64,000 nt of DNA from Chryseobacterium sp. 18061 (GTDB lineage: Bacteria; Pseudomonadota; Gammaproteobacteria; Enterobacterales; Enterobacteriaceae): assembly GCA_902706205.1 (NCBI GenBank), contig CACSKA010000007.1, positions 186,001-250,000 of the forward strand, given 5' to 3'. A program made the translations under genes and the position numbers. A model generated the notes under the pieces. It saw only the letters and a program-made list of their open reading frames with translations, was not told the origin of the DNA and ran no database searches. Below are positions 50,978-60,082 of the stretch, in pieces; the stretch's first letter is position 1; each line of letters opens with the position of its first letter.

Positions 50978-51703
50978 ATGCACTTGTCCAGACATCCGAC
51001 CAGTTACCCGACGCGCTACGAGGAGATTGCTGCCAGGCTCGAGCAGGAACTGCGCAGCCAGTATCGCTGCGGCGACTACCTTCCCGCCGAACATCAGCTT
51101 GCCGCGCGCTTTGAAGTTAACCGCCACACCCTGCGCCGCGCCATTGACCAACTGGTGGAAAAAGGCTGGGTGCAGCGTCGTCAGGGCGTCGGCGTGCTGG
51201 TGCTGATGCGTCCGTTCGATTACCCGCTCAATGCCCAGACACGTTTTAGCCAGAATCTGCTCGACCAGGGCAGCCATCCGACCAGCGAAAAACTGCTCTC
51301 GGTACTGCGCCCGGCATCCGGTCACGTGGCCGACGCGCTGGGTATTCAGGAGGGCGACAACGTCATCCACCTGCGCACCCTGCGCCGCGTCAATGGCATC
51401 GCGCTGTGCATCATCGATCACTACTTTGCCGACATGCGTTTCTGGCCCGCCCTTCAGCGCTTTAACAGCGGCTCGCTGCACGATTTTCTGCGTGAAGAAT
51501 TGGCCCTCGTACTGACTCGCACGCAAACGCGGGTAGGCGCCCGCCGTGCTCAGGCCAAAGAGAGCAAGGTGCTGGAAATCCCGAACATGGCGCCGCTGCT
51601 TTGCGTGCGCACCCTGAACCATCGTGAAGGCGAAGTTAACGCGGCGGAATACTCCGTCAGCCTGACTCGCGCCGACATGATTGAATTCACAATGGAGCAC
51701 TGA
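50978..51703 (+). CDS. phnF: PhnF, GntR/HutC-family regulator of the phn operon
   Basis: A 241-residue protein from ATG 50978 (MHLSRHPTSY), the same length and start as E. coli PhnF. An upstream in-frame start at 50933 would add only unlike residues. The winged helix (EHQLAARFEVNRHTLRRAID, then WVQRRQGVGVLVLMRPFD) and the UTRA effector domain (VIHLRTLRRVNGIALCIIDH, SVSLTRADMIEFTMEH) are intact. It is a predicted repressor of the C-P lyase genes. The stop touches the phnG start. It lies 38 bp after the repeat element, so the operon promoter must be inside or upstream of the array. Confidence 0.95.
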   Translation: MHLSRHPTSYPTRYEEIAARLEQELRSQYRCGDYLPAEHQLAARFEVNRHTLRRAIDQLVEKGWVQRRQGVGVLVLMRPFDYPLNAQTRFSQNLLDQGSHPTSEKLLSVLRPASGHVADALGIQEGDNVIHLRTLRRVNGIALCIIDHYFADMRFWPALQRFNSGSLHDFLREELALVLTRTQTRVGARRAQAKESKVLEIPNMAPLLCVRTLNHREGEVNAAEYSVSLTRADMIEFTMEH

Positions 51704-52156
51704 ATGCCATTCGATACCGCCACTCGTCAGCGCTGGATGTCGACGCTGGCCCACAGCCAGCCTGCCGAACTTGCCGCCCGTATGCAGGCCCTGAAGCTCT
51801 CGCCGGAATATGAAATCCTCCGCGCACCAGAAAGTGGCCTGGTACAAATCCAGGCCCGGATGGGCGCTACCGGTTCACGATTCTTCGCTGGAGACGCCAC
51901 CCTGACCCGCGCCACCGTGCAACTGAACGACGGCACGCTGGGCTACAGCTGGGTTCTGGGTCGCGATAAAGCCCACGCCGAACGCTGCGCGGCAATAGAC
52001 GCCCTGCTGCAAACGCATGCCCATTTTCAGACCCTGATGGAAACCCTGATTGCCCCGCTGGAAGCCGAGCGCGAGGCCCGCATTGCCGCGCGCCGCGCCG
52101 AAGTGAACGCCAGCCGGGTGGACTTCTTTACCTTAGTGCGTGGAGACAACGCATGA
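51704..52156 (+). CDS. phnG: PhnG, C-P lyase core subunit
   Basis: A 150-residue protein (same as E. coli). It starts directly after the phnF stop. With PhnH, PhnI and PhnJ it forms the PhnG2H2I2J2 core. It is needed with PhnI, PhnH and PhnL to make ribose 1-methylphosphonate 5-triphosphate from ATP and methylphosphonate. Blocks such as RMGATGSRFFAGDATLTRAT and LGRDKAHAERCAAIDALLQT are conserved. It overlaps phnH by 4 bp. Confidence 0.95.
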   Translation: MPFDTATRQRWMSTLAHSQPAELAARMQALKLSPEYEILRAPESGLVQIQARMGATGSRFFAGDATLTRATVQLNDGTLGYSWVLGRDKAHAERCAAIDALLQTHAHFQTLMETLIAPLEAEREARIAARRAEVNASRVDFFTLVRGDNA

Positions 52157-52749
52157 CTTTTTCTTCAGAACTAAAGACCGCTTTCCCTCATCCGGTACAG
52201 GATGCCCAGCACAGTTTCCGTCGTCTGCTGAAAGCCATGAGCGAGCCGGGCGTGATTGTGTCGATGCATCAGCATAAACACGGCTGGCAGCCGCTCTCCC
52301 CGGCGACTACCAGCGTGCTGCTGACCCTGGTGGATAACGACACGCCAGTGTGGCTGTCAGCCTCAGTTGATAACGACATCGCGCGTCAGAACCTGCGTTT
52401 TCACACCAACGCTCCATTGGTCGAGCAGCCGCAGCACGCGCTGTTTGCCGTCACCGACGTGTCTGTCAGCACCGAACAGCTGAACGCCCTGTCGGCGGGC
52501 AGTGCGGTTGCGCCAGAAACCAGCGCCACGCTGATTATGCAGCTCAGCAGCCTGAGCGGGGGCCGGATGCTGCGCCTGACCGGGGCCGGTATCAATGAAG
52601 AGCGGATGATTGCCCCGCAGTTGCCGGAATGCATTCTTCATGAATTGACCGAACGTCCGCACCCGTTCCCGCTGGGCGTGGATCTGATCCTGACCTGCGG
52701 CGACCGTCTGCTGGCTATTCCGCGCACCACTCACGTGGAGGTTTGCTGA
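52153..52749 (+). CDS. phnH: PhnH, C-P lyase core subunit
   Basis: A 198-residue protein (194 in E. coli). It has TAFPHPVQDAQHSFRRLLKA near the N-terminus and ILHELTERPHPFPLGVDLIL near the end, as in PhnH. It contacts PhnJ in the core complex and is needed for nucleoside triphosphate-dependent phosphonate ribosylation. The TGA stop overlaps the phnI ATG by one base. Confidence 0.95.
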   Translation: MTFSSELKTAFPHPVQDAQHSFRRLLKAMSEPGVIVSMHQHKHGWQPLSPATTSVLLTLVDNDTPVWLSASVDNDIARQNLRFHTNAPLVEQPQHALFAVTDVSVSTEQLNALSAGSAVAPETSATLIMQLSSLSGGRMLRLTGAGINEERMIAPQLPECILHELTERPHPFPLGVDLILTCGDRLLAIPRTTHVEVC

Positions 52750-53813
52750 TGTACGTCGCCGTCAAAGGGGGCGAAAAGGCTATCGACGCCGCACACGCCC
52801 TACAGGAACAAAAACGCCGCGGCGACGCGCAGCTGCCTGAGCTTACCGTCGCGCAAATTGAACAACAGCTGAATCTCGCCGTCGACCGCGTCATGACCGA
52901 AGGCGGCATCGCCGATCGCGAGCTGGCGGCCCTGGCGCTGAAACAGGCCAGCGGGGATAACGTCGAAGCCATTTTTCTGCTGCGCGCCTACCGCACCACC
53001 CTGCCGCGCCTGGCGGTAAGCGAACCGATTAACACCGCAGAAATGCGTCTCGAACGCCGGATCTCAGCGGTCTATAAAGACGTACCCGGCGGCCAGCTTC
53101 TCGGCCCGACTTACGATTACACCCACCGTCTGCTCGATTTTACGCTGCTCGCCAACGGTGAGACGCCACAGGTTGCCAAGAGCGATGAGCAACCCACCGC
53201 GTCACCGCATGTGTTCAGCCTGCTGACTCGCCAGGGACTGGCGAAGGTGGAAGAAGACACCGGCGAAACGCCGGACGACATCACCCGCATGCCGCCGGTT
53301 TATCCGTGCTCCCGTGCTTCCCGCTTACAGCAACTGATGCGCGGCGACGAAGGCTATCTGCTGGCAATGGCCTACTCCACGCAGCGCGGCTACGGGCGCA
53401 ATCACCCCTTTGCCGGGGAAATCCGCAGCGGTCACATTGACGTGGAAATTGTGCCTGAAGAGTTAGGATTTGCAGTGAACGTCGGCGAACTGCTGATGAC
53501 CGAATGCGAAATGGTGAACGGTTTCGTCTCACCTGACGAGCAGGCCCCGCACTTCACCCGTGGCTACGGCCTGGTGTTCGGCCTGAGCGAACGCAAAGCG
53601 ATGGCAATGGCGCTGATGGACCGCGCGCTGCAAGCCCCGGACTACGACGAACACATCGCCGGTCCCGCGCAGGACGAAGAGTTCGTGCTGGCCCACGCCG
53701 ATAACGTCGAAGCCGCCGGGTTCGTCTCGCACCTCAAACTACCTCACTACGTCGATTTCCAGGCCGAACTGGAACTGCTCAAACGCCTGCAACAGGAGCG
53801 CAATCGTGGCTAA
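52749..53813 (+). CDS. phnI: PhnI, nucleosidase subunit of C-P lyase
   Basis: A 354-residue protein, the same as E. coli, starting at ATG 52749 (MYVAVKGGEKAIDAAHALQ). A TTG upstream is ignored. PhnI is the nucleosidase that, with PhnG, PhnH and PhnL, attaches methylphosphonate to ribose triphosphate from ATP. Conserved blocks: VMTEGGIADRELAALALKQA, DEGYLLAMAYSTQRGYGRNH, NVGELLMTECEMVNGF. It overlaps phnJ by 8 bp. Confidence 0.96.
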   Translation: MYVAVKGGEKAIDAAHALQEQKRRGDAQLPELTVAQIEQQLNLAVDRVMTEGGIADRELAALALKQASGDNVEAIFLLRAYRTTLPRLAVSEPINTAEMRLERRISAVYKDVPGGQLLGPTYDYTHRLLDFTLLANGETPQVAKSDEQPTASPHVFSLLTRQGLAKVEEDTGETPDDITRMPPVYPCSRASRLQQLMRGDEGYLLAMAYSTQRGYGRNHPFAGEIRSGHIDVEIVPEELGFAVNVGELLMTECEMVNGFVSPDEQAPHFTRGYGLVFGLSERKAMAMALMDRALQAPDYDEHIAGPAQDEEFVLAHADNVEAAGFVSHLKLPHYVDFQAELELLKRLQQERNRG

Positions 53814-54651
53814 TCTCAGCGGTTATAACTTCGCGTATCTCGACGAACAGACCAAGCGCATGATCCGCCGCGCCATCCTGAAAGCCGTCGCGATACCCGG
53901 CTATCAGGTACCGTTTGGCGGGCGTGAAATGCCGATGCCTTACGGCTGGGGCACCGGTGGTATTCAGCTCACTGCCAGCGTTATCGGCGAGGCTGACGTG
54001 CTGAAAGTGATCGACCAGGGCGCCGATGACACGACGAATGCCGTATCGATTCGCAACTTCTTCAAACGCGTCACCGGCGTGAACACCACCGAAAAAACCG
54101 AAGATGCGACGCTGATCCAAACCCGTCACCGGATCCCCGAAACGCCACTGACCGAAGATCAGATCCTGATCTTCCAGGTGCCGATCCCGGAGCCACTGCG
54201 CTTTATCGAGCCGCGCGAAACCGAAACCCGCACCATGCACGCGCTGGAAGAGTATGGCGTGATGCAGGTGAAACTGTACGAAGACATCGCCCGTTTCGGC
54301 CATATCGCCACCACCTACGCCTATCCGGTGAAGGTCAACGATCGCTACGTGATGGATCCATCGCCGATCCCGAAATTCGATAACCCGAAAATGGACATGA
54401 TGCCTGCACTGCAGTTGTTCGGGGCCGGGCGTGAAAAACGCATTTACGCCGTGCCGCCGTACACCAAAGTGGAAAGCCTCGATTTCGACGATCACCCGTT
54501 CACTGTTCAGGCCTGGGATGAGCCCTGCGCCATTTGCGGTTCGCGCCACAGCTATCTCGACGAAGTGGTGCTTGATGACACCGGCACACGAATGTTTGTC
54601 TGCTCCGATACCGATTACTGCCGCCAACAGAGCGAGGCGTTAAGCCAATGA
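53806..54651 (+). CDS. phnJ: PhnJ, radical SAM C-P lyase
   Basis: A 281-residue protein (same as E. coli) with GTG start at 53806. PhnJ cleaves the carbon-phosphorus bond of α-D-ribose 1-methylphosphonate 5-phosphate to methane and a cyclic phosphate. The iron-sulfur cluster cysteines are in EPCAICGSRHSYLDE and MFVCSDTDYCRQQ. These match the C241, C244, C266, C272 set of E. coli. A Gly at the radical site lies in PYGWGTGGIQL. It overlaps phnI by 8 bp and phnK by 4 bp. All key residues are present. Confidence 0.97.
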   Translation: MANLSGYNFAYLDEQTKRMIRRAILKAVAIPGYQVPFGGREMPMPYGWGTGGIQLTASVIGEADVLKVIDQGADDTTNAVSIRNFFKRVTGVNTTEKTEDATLIQTRHRIPETPLTEDQILIFQVPIPEPLRFIEPRETETRTMHALEEYGVMQVKLYEDIARFGHIATTYAYPVKVNDRYVMDPSPIPKFDNPKMDMMPALQLFGAGREKRIYAVPPYTKVESLDFDDHPFTVQAWDEPCAICGSRHSYLDEVVLDDTGTRMFVCSDTDYCRQQSEALSQ

Positions 54652-55406
54652 ATCAGCCGTTACTTTCGGTCAATAACCTGACCCATCTTTATGCGCCGGG
54701 CAAAGGCTTCAGCGACGTGTCGTTCGACCTGTGGCCGGGTGAAGTGCTGGGCATCGTCGGGGAATCCGGCTCCGGCAAAACCACGCTGCTGAAGTCGATT
54801 TCCGCACGTCTCGCGCCGCAGCAGGGTGAAGTGGTTTACGAAACCCAGTCGCTGTACGGCATGTCGGAAGGCGAGCGCCGCCGCCTGCTACGTACCGAAT
54901 GGGGCGTGGTGCATCAGCATCCGATGGACGGCCTGCGTCGTCAGGTTTCGGCGGGCGGCAACATCGGCGAACGCCTGATGGCCACCGGGGCGCGCCATTA
55001 CGGCAACATCCGCGAAACCGCCGCGCAATGGCTTGAGGCGGTGGAAATCCCACCGTCGCGCATCGATGAACTGCCGACCACCTTTTCCGGCGGCATGCAG
55101 CAACGTCTGCAAATCGCCCGCAATCTGGTGACACACCCGAAGCTGGTCTTTATGGACGAGCCGACCGGCGGCCTGGATGTGTCCGTGCAGGCACGTTTGC
55201 TCGATCTGCTGCGCGGCCTGGTGGTGGAACTGGATCTGGCGGTAGTCATTGTCACCCATGATTTGGGCGTCGCTCGCCTGCTGGCTGACCGTCTGATGGT
55301 GATGAAGGAAGGCCGGGTGGTGGAAAGTGGATTAACCGACCGCGTGCTCGACGACCCGCTTCATCCATATACCCAGTTGCTGGTTTCCTCCGTTTTGCAG
55401 AATTAA
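54648..55406 (+). CDS. phnK: PhnK, ABC-type ATPase of the C-P lyase complex
   Basis: A 252-residue ABC ATPase. It has Walker A GESGSGKTTLLKS, signature FSGGMQQRLQIA, Walker B LVFMDEPTGGLD and an H-loop VIVTHDLGV. PhnK binds the PhnGHIJ core and is not part of an importer. This distinction matters here, because the importer ATPase PhnC is absent. It overlaps phnJ by 4 bp, and phnL follows after 10 bp. Confidence 0.96.
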   Translation: MNQPLLSVNNLTHLYAPGKGFSDVSFDLWPGEVLGIVGESGSGKTTLLKSISARLAPQQGEVVYETQSLYGMSEGERRRLLRTEWGVVHQHPMDGLRRQVSAGGNIGERLMATGARHYGNIRETAAQWLEAVEIPPSRIDELPTTFSGGMQQRLQIARNLVTHPKLVFMDEPTGGLDVSVQARLLDLLRGLVVELDLAVVIVTHDLGVARLLADRLMVMKEGRVVESGLTDRVLDDPLHPYTQLLVSSVLQN

Positions 55407-55416
55407 GGATCTGATT

Positions 55417-56097
55417 ATGATTCGCGTTGAAAACCTGAGTAAAACCTTCGTCCTGCATCACCAGAACGGCATCAATTTGCCGGTGTTGTACAAAGCGGAA
55501 CTGACGGTGAACGCCGGGGAATGTGTGGTGCTACACGGCCATTCCGGCAGTGGAAAATCGACGCTGCTGCGCTCGCTGTACGCCAACTATTTGCCAGATG
55601 AAGGCCATATCCACATCAAACATGGCGATGAATGGGTCGATCTCGTTACCGCCCCGGCGCGTAAAGTGCTGGAAGTCCGTAAAGGCACCATCGGCTGGGT
55701 CAGCCAGTTCCTGCGCGTTATCCCGCGCATCTCCGCCCTCGATGTGGTGATGCAGCCGCTGCTGGATCTCGGCGTTTCAAAAGAAGAATGCCGCGCCAAA
55801 GCCGCCAGCCTGTTGACACGCCTCAACGTACCGGAACGCTTATGGCACCTGGCGCCGTCGACCTTCTCCGGCGGGGAACAGCAGCGTGTGAACATCGCCC
55901 GCGGCTTCGTGGTCGACTACCCGATTTTGCTACTCGATGAACCCACCGCCTCGCTGGATGACAAAAACAGCGCAGCCGTGGTTGAGCTTATCGACGAAGC
56001 CAAAGCGCGTGGCGCGGCCATCGTCGGCATTTTCCATGATGAAGCGGTGCGTAATCGCGTCGCCGACCGTCTGCACCCGATGGGAGCCGCAGCATGA
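55417..56097 (+). CDS. phnL: PhnL, ABC-type ATPase of the C-P lyase complex
   Basis: A 226-residue ABC ATPase (same as E. coli) with GHSGSGKSTLLRS, STFSGGEQQRVNIARGF, ILLLDEPTASLDD and the H-loop GIFHDEAV. It works with PhnGHI in making the ribose triphosphate adduct. It binds the complex through PhnK. It overlaps phnM by 4 bp. Confidence 0.96.
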   Translation: MIRVENLSKTFVLHHQNGINLPVLYKAELTVNAGECVVLHGHSGSGKSTLLRSLYANYLPDEGHIHIKHGDEWVDLVTAPARKVLEVRKGTIGWVSQFLRVIPRISALDVVMQPLLDLGVSKEECRAKAASLLTRLNVPERLWHLAPSTFSGGEQQRVNIARGFVVDYPILLLDEPTASLDDKNSAAVVELIDEAKARGAAIVGIFHDEAVRNRVADRLHPMGAAA

Positions 56098-57230
56098 TTA
56101 TCAACAATGTGAAATTAGTGCTCGAAAATGAAGTGGTTCACGGCTCGGTCGACGTGCAGGATGGCGTTATTCGCACGTTTGCCGAAACCCAGAGCCAAAG
56201 CCCGCAGGCAATGGACGGCGAAGGCGGCTGGCTGCTGCCGGGGCTGATTGAGCTGCACACCGATAATCTGGATAAATTCTTCACCCCGCGCCCGAAAGTA
56301 GACTGGCCTGCGCATTCCGCCATGAGCAGCCATGACGCGCTGATGGTGGCGAGCGGCATCACCACGGTGCTGGACGCGGTGGCGATTGGCGATGTGCGCG
56401 ATGGCGGCGATCGTCTGGAAAACTTAGAGAAGATGATTAACGCGGTAGAAGACACGGAAAAACGTGATATCAACCGCGCCGAGCACCGTCTGCACCTGCG
56501 CTGCGAACTGCCACACTTCACCACCCTGCCGCTGTTTGAAAAGTTGGTCGACCGCGAACTGGTGTCGCTGGTATCACTGATGGATCACTCGCCGGGCCAG
56601 CGTCAGTACGCCGACCGTTCCAAATATCGCGATTACTATCAGGGCAAATACCATCTGACCAATGAGCAGATGAACACATTTGAAGAAGAGCAGCTGGCGC
56701 TGGCAGCCGAATGGTCGCAGCCGAACAGGATGGCGATTTCACAGACCTGCCGCACGCGCAACATCGCGCTGGCAAGCCATGATGACGCCACCCACGAACA
56801 TGTTGCCGAATCCTTTGATATTGGCAGCGTGATTGCCGAATTTCCTACCACCTTTGAAGCCGCAGAGTCCTCACGTCTGCACGGGATGAACGTACTGATG
56901 GGCGCGCCGAACATCGTGCGCGGCGGTTCGCATTCCGGCAACGTCGCGGCGCATGACCTCGCTTCACGCGGGCTGCTGGATATTCTCTCCTCGGATTATT
57001 ACCCCGCCAGCCTGCTTGATGCGGCCTTCCGTATAGCCGACGACGAGCGCAACGCCTACAGTCTCGCACAGGCCGTGCATCTGGTGACGCGTAACCCGGC
57101 GCGGGCACTGAACTTGTCTGACCGCGGCGTAATCGCTGAGGGCAAACGCGCGGACCTGGTACTGGTGCATCGTAAAGGCGAGCACGTGCATATCGACCAC
57201 GTGTGGCGCCAGGGCAAGAGGGTCTTCTGA
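56094..57230 (+). CDS. phnM: PhnM, ribose 1-methylphosphonate 5-triphosphate diphosphatase
   Basis: A 378-residue amidohydrolase-fold protein (same as E. coli). The metal ligands are seen in GLIELHTDNLDKFFTPRP (H55 and D57) and in DHSPGQRQYADRSKY, ASHDDATHEHV and GGSHSGNVAAHDLASRGLLD. It removes diphosphate from α-D-ribose 1-methylphosphonate 5-triphosphate to give the substrate for PhnJ. It overlaps phnL by 4 bp and shares one base with phnN. Confidence 0.96.
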   Translation: MIINNVKLVLENEVVHGSVDVQDGVIRTFAETQSQSPQAMDGEGGWLLPGLIELHTDNLDKFFTPRPKVDWPAHSAMSSHDALMVASGITTVLDAVAIGDVRDGGDRLENLEKMINAVEDTEKRDINRAEHRLHLRCELPHFTTLPLFEKLVDRELVSLVSLMDHSPGQRQYADRSKYRDYYQGKYHLTNEQMNTFEEEQLALAAEWSQPNRMAISQTCRTRNIALASHDDATHEHVAESFDIGSVIAEFPTTFEAAESSRLHGMNVLMGAPNIVRGGSHSGNVAAHDLASRGLLDILSSDYYPASLLDAAFRIADDERNAYSLAQAVHLVTRNPARALNLSDRGVIAEGKRADLVLVHRKGEHVHIDHVWRQGKRVF

Positions 57231-57796
57231 TGACGGGACGAATTATCTGGTTGGTCGGCCCGTCCGGGTCCGGGAAGGACAGCCTGCTGGCCGCGCTTCG
57301 CCAGCGGGAGCACGCACAAATGCTGGTCGCGCATCGTTACATCACCCGCCCGGCCAACGCCGGGAGTGAGAACCATATTGCGCTCAGCGAACATGAATTT
57401 TTCACCCGCGCGGAACGCCAGCTGTTCGCCCTGAGCTGGCACGCCAACGCGCTGTACTACGGCGTCGGCATTGAAATCGACGTCTGGCTGCACGCCGGAT
57501 TTGACGTGGTGGTCAACGGTTCACGCGCGCATCTGGCGCAGGCCAAAGCCCGCTACGCCGACGCGCTACTGCCAGTGTGTCTGCAGGTTTCGCCGGATGT
57601 GCTGCGCCAGCGCCTGGAGCAGCGCGGGCGTGAAACGGAAAAAGAGATTGCCCTGCGTCTCGACCGGGCCGCGCGTTATCCACTCAGCGACGGTTTGATG
57701 CTGAACAACGATGGCAGTCTGCTACAGTCTGTGGAAACCTTTATGCGCCTGATCCGCGTCCACGGTAACCAGAAAGAGAGCCAGCATGTCCTGTGA
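57230..57796 (+). CDS. phnN: PhnN, ribose 1,5-bisphosphokinase
   Basis: A 188-residue kinase from ATG 57230 (MTGRIIWLVGPSGSGKDSLL). A longer frame from 57203 is not used. It has the P-loop GPSGSGKDS and guanylate-kinase-like blocks ANALYYGVGIEIDVWLHAGF and RARQRLEQRG-type arginines (here RQRLEQRGRETEKEI). It turns ribose 1,5-bisphosphate into PRPP. It overlaps phnO by 11 bp. Confidence 0.95.
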   Translation: MTGRIIWLVGPSGSGKDSLLAALRQREHAQMLVAHRYITRPANAGSENHIALSEHEFFTRAERQLFALSWHANALYYGVGIEIDVWLHAGFDVVVNGSRAHLAQAKARYADALLPVCLQVSPDVLRQRLEQRGRETEKEIALRLDRAARYPLSDGLMLNNDGSLLQSVETFMRLIRVHGNQKESQHVL

Positions 57797-58217
57797 ACTT
57801 CGCCCAGCCACGCCCGCTGACACCGACGCGGTGTACGGGCTTATCTGCGAGCTAAAACAGAAAGAATACGACCGACAGACCTTCGCAGCAGGCTTTGCTG
57901 CGAGTCTGAATAACCCGAGTCAGCGCTACCAACTGGCACGGGTGAATGGCGAAATCGTTGGGCTGATTGGCCTAAAAATGATGTTTCCGCTGAACCTGAA
58001 TTGCTGGATTGGTGAAATTCAGGAGCTGGTTATTCTGCCGCAGATGCGCGGCCTGAACATCGGCCAGCAGTTGCTGAACTGGGCGGAAGAGGAAGCCCGT
58101 CAGTGCGGCGCGAGCCTGATGGAGCTGTCGAGCGGCAAAGTTCGCACCGACGCGCACCGCTTTTACCTGCGCGAAGGCTATCAGCAGAGCCATTTCCGTT
58201 TCAAAAAGACCCTATAA
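57786..58217 (+). CDS. phnO: PhnO, aminoalkylphosphonate N-acetyltransferase
   Basis: A 143-residue GNAT protein (144 in E. coli). The acetyl-CoA binding motif is QMRGLNIGQQLLNWAEEEA, with ELVILP before it. PhnO acetylates aminoalkylphosphonates and aids their use and detoxification. It overlaps phnN by 11 bp. Confidence 0.95.
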   Translation: MSCELRPATPADTDAVYGLICELKQKEYDRQTFAAGFAASLNNPSQRYQLARVNGEIVGLIGLKMMFPLNLNCWIGEIQELVILPQMRGLNIGQQLLNWAEEEARQCGASLMELSSGKVRTDAHRFYLREGYQQSHFRFKKTL

Positions 58218-58218
58218 G

Positions 58219-58262
58219 TCCGGGGTTTGTAGGTCCGGCAAAGGCAGTGCTGCCGGGCACAT
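58219..58262. repeat. REP unit between phnO and phnP
   Basis: GTAGGTCCGGCAAAGGCAGT followed by GCTGCCGGGCAC. A single REP that fills most of the 62-bp gap. REP units within operons can shield upstream mRNA from decay. Confidence 0.75.
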
Positions 58263-58279
58263 TGAGTGACGAGGTAAAA

Positions 58280-59038
58280 ATGAGCCTGACCTTACGCCTG
58301 ACCGGCACCGGTGGCGCACAGCTGGTGCCGGTGTTTGGCTGTGACTGTGCGGCGTGTCGTCGCGCCCGACAGGACGAAACCCACCGCCGTCGCCCTTGCA
58401 GCGGTGAAGTGCGCTACAACAACGCGCTGACGCTGCTGGACGCAGGCATTCCTGAGCTGATGGACCACCACCCGGCGGGCAGTTTTCAGCAGTTTTTACT
58501 CACCCACTATCATATGGATCACGTGCAGGGCCTGTTCCCGCTGCGCTGGGGCGTGGGGAACAAGATCCCGGTTTACGGCCCGCCTGATGAACAAGGCTGC
58601 GATGATTTATTCAAACACCCCGGGCTGCTCGATTTCAGCCATACTGTTGAACCGTTTGTGGTGTTCGAATTGCAGGGTTTGCAGGTCACGCCGCTGCCGC
58701 TCACCCATTCAAAGTTGACCTTCGGTTATCTGCTGGAATCCGCCCACAGCCGCGTGGCATGGCTGTCCGATACCGCCGGGCTGCCAGATAAAACGCTGAA
58801 ATTTCTGCTGAACAATCATCCGCAGGTGATGATCATCGACTGCAGCCACGAGCCAAAAGCCGAACCGCCGCGCAACCACTGCGATCTGAACACGGTGCTG
58901 GCGATCAACGCGATCGTGCGCTGTCCGCGGGTTATCCTGACGCATATCAGTCATCAGTTTGATGCGTGGATGATGAACAACCCTCTGCCAGAAGGCGTTG
59001 AAGCGGGCTATGACGGGATGACAATTGTGCTGGATTAA
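58280..59038 (+). CDS. phnP: PhnP, cyclic phosphate phosphodiesterase
   Basis: A 252-residue metallo-β-lactamase-fold protein (same as E. coli). ATG at 58280 (MSLTLRLTGTGG), with GAGG upstream. The structural zinc cysteines are C21, C23 and C26 (FGCDCAACRRA). The metal-binding motif is HYHMDH (H76, H78, D80, H81). Further ligands are in LPLTHSKLTFGY and IIDCSHEPK. It opens ribose 1,2-cyclic phosphate 5-phosphate to ribose 1,5-bisphosphate for PhnN. Last gene of the operon. Confidence 0.96.
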   Translation: MSLTLRLTGTGGAQLVPVFGCDCAACRRARQDETHRRRPCSGEVRYNNALTLLDAGIPELMDHHPAGSFQQFLLTHYHMDHVQGLFPLRWGVGNKIPVYGPPDEQGCDDLFKHPGLLDFSHTVEPFVVFELQGLQVTPLPLTHSKLTFGYLLESAHSRVAWLSDTAGLPDKTLKFLLNNHPQVMIIDCSHEPKAEPPRNHCDLNTVLAINAIVRCPRVILTHISHQFDAWMMNNPLPEGVEAGYDGMTIVLD

Positions 59039-59056
59039 CGCATGTGTAAAAAAAGG

Positions 59057-59092
59057 AACTGTGATTATCTACACGGGATATATCACAGTTCA
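59057..59092. other. Inverted repeat after phnP
   Basis: GAACTGTGAT and ATCACAGTTC, 10-base arms with a 16-base loop. Possibly an attenuating or decay-protecting hairpin. It lacks a T run. Confidence 0.6.
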
Positions 59093-59114
59093 ACGTTACG
59101 ACAGGAAAGATTTT

Positions 59115-59384
59115 TTATTTATAGATAATCGCTGTGGCCCTGACATCGGCACTCATCCCGGCACGCTCTAAAGAGGTAATATGATAATGAGCCGCCCCCT
59201 TCATGTCGGCCTCTTTGCTCAGTGCGTTCATCGCTTCTTCAAAAGTGCCATTTTTAACATTGACCGAGACGTTACCAATTTTTTGATGCATATCAGTCAT
59301 CTGTGAATCACGAATTTCTGTGGCAGCGAATGAAAAAGAACTGATTGTCATTAACGTCGCAAGAATTAATATTTTATTTTTCAT
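59115..59384 (-). CDS. BhsA/McbA/YhcN-like stress protein (DUF1471)
   Basis: An 89-residue protein from the second ATG (59384). It has a signal peptide ending at SSFSFAAT. The DUF1471 pattern follows: IGNVSVNVKNGTFEEAMNAL, then SKEADMKGAAHYHITSLERA, then VRATAIIYK. Members such as BhsA, McbA and YhcN are periplasmic or outer-membrane proteins induced by acid, metals or biofilm growth. Which one this is cannot be settled. It is convergent with phnP. Confidence 0.85.
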   Translation of the reverse strand: MKNKILILATLMTISSFSFAATEIRDSQMTDMHQKIGNVSVNVKNGTFEEAMNALSKEADMKGAAHYHITSLERAGMSADVRATAIIYK

Positions 59385-59387
59385 CAT

Positions 59388-59740
59388 GAATACCTTTATT
59401 TAATTATCTGAGATTGCTTTATTAATCTGTTTCATTTCTTATTTTTTCGTCCAACCACCTGAGAAAATAAAATATAAACAGACCAAGCTTCACACCCTTA
59501 ATTAACTTCGGGTTATCATCAATATTAGTTCAGCGCCGGGTTTTTTTTATCACTAAATCTTAAACTAAAAATAACAAAAAAGTTAAGATCAACGTTGGGA
59601 TAAATAGAGATAACCGTACTGACGGGGATTATCCATACCACTATACATCCCCTGATATACATATTGCCGGTTATCAGTCGGGCTACAGTGATACAGACAT
59701 TCCCTGCCCATTCCCTGCTACGGAAGATCAGAGAGCCATG
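59388..59740. other. Intergenic region between the DUF1471 gene and yjdP
   Basis: About 350 bp, AT-rich in its first half. It should hold the promoter of the DUF1471 gene. No gene is seen. Confidence 0.5.
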
Positions 59741-60082
59741 TTAGCGATCAGCGTCGTCGCGCAGTCGGCTCTCTTCATCATCAAGCTGGCGACGCTCCTG
59801 ATCGAGCTGGTGTTGACGGTCGTCTAACTGACGCCGACGGTCTTCAAGCTGACGATAGCGGTCGTCGTACTGGCGACTGCGCTCTGCATCTTGTCGGCGG
59901 CTCTCAGCATCGTCATCATTATCGTCGCGATCGTCATGATAGACGTTATCGCTATTTGGCTTATAGGCATCGCTGATGGCTTGCTGAACATTGCCAATCG
60001 CGTCATCAATAATATCGGCATGGGCCAGCTGGCTTGCCAGGGCAAGCGTGCCAAACAGTAACGCCGTTGCGGGTCTTTTCAT
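59741..60082 (-). CDS. yjdP: YjdP, small periplasmic Arg/Asp/Gln-rich protein
   Basis: A 113-residue protein (109 in E. coli). A signal peptide (ending SQLAHA) is followed by DIIDDAIGNVQQAISDAYKP and a charged region with repeats of the type RRRQLDDRQHQLDQERRQLD. This matches E. coli YjdP, which also lies next to phnP. Function unknown; the tail is likely a long helix. Confidence 0.92.
   Translation of the reverse strand: MKRPATALLFGTLALASQLAHADIIDDAIGNVQQAISDAYKPNSDNVYHDDRDDNDDDAESRRQDAERSRQYDDRYRQLEDRRRQLDDRQHQLDQERRQLDDEESRLRDDADR

Noticed and set aside
50485..51847. Long ORFs on both strands across the repeat array and phnF
   Set aside because: Their sequence is just the translated repeat units joined to the wrong frame of phnF.
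53779..54627. A 282-codon minus-strand ORF opposite phnJ
   Set aside because: It is the antisense of a fully conserved phnJ and has no family signal.
59057..59092. A CRP site after phnP (TGTGA and TCACA)
   Set aside because: The half sites are about 18 bp apart instead of 6; better read as a hairpin.
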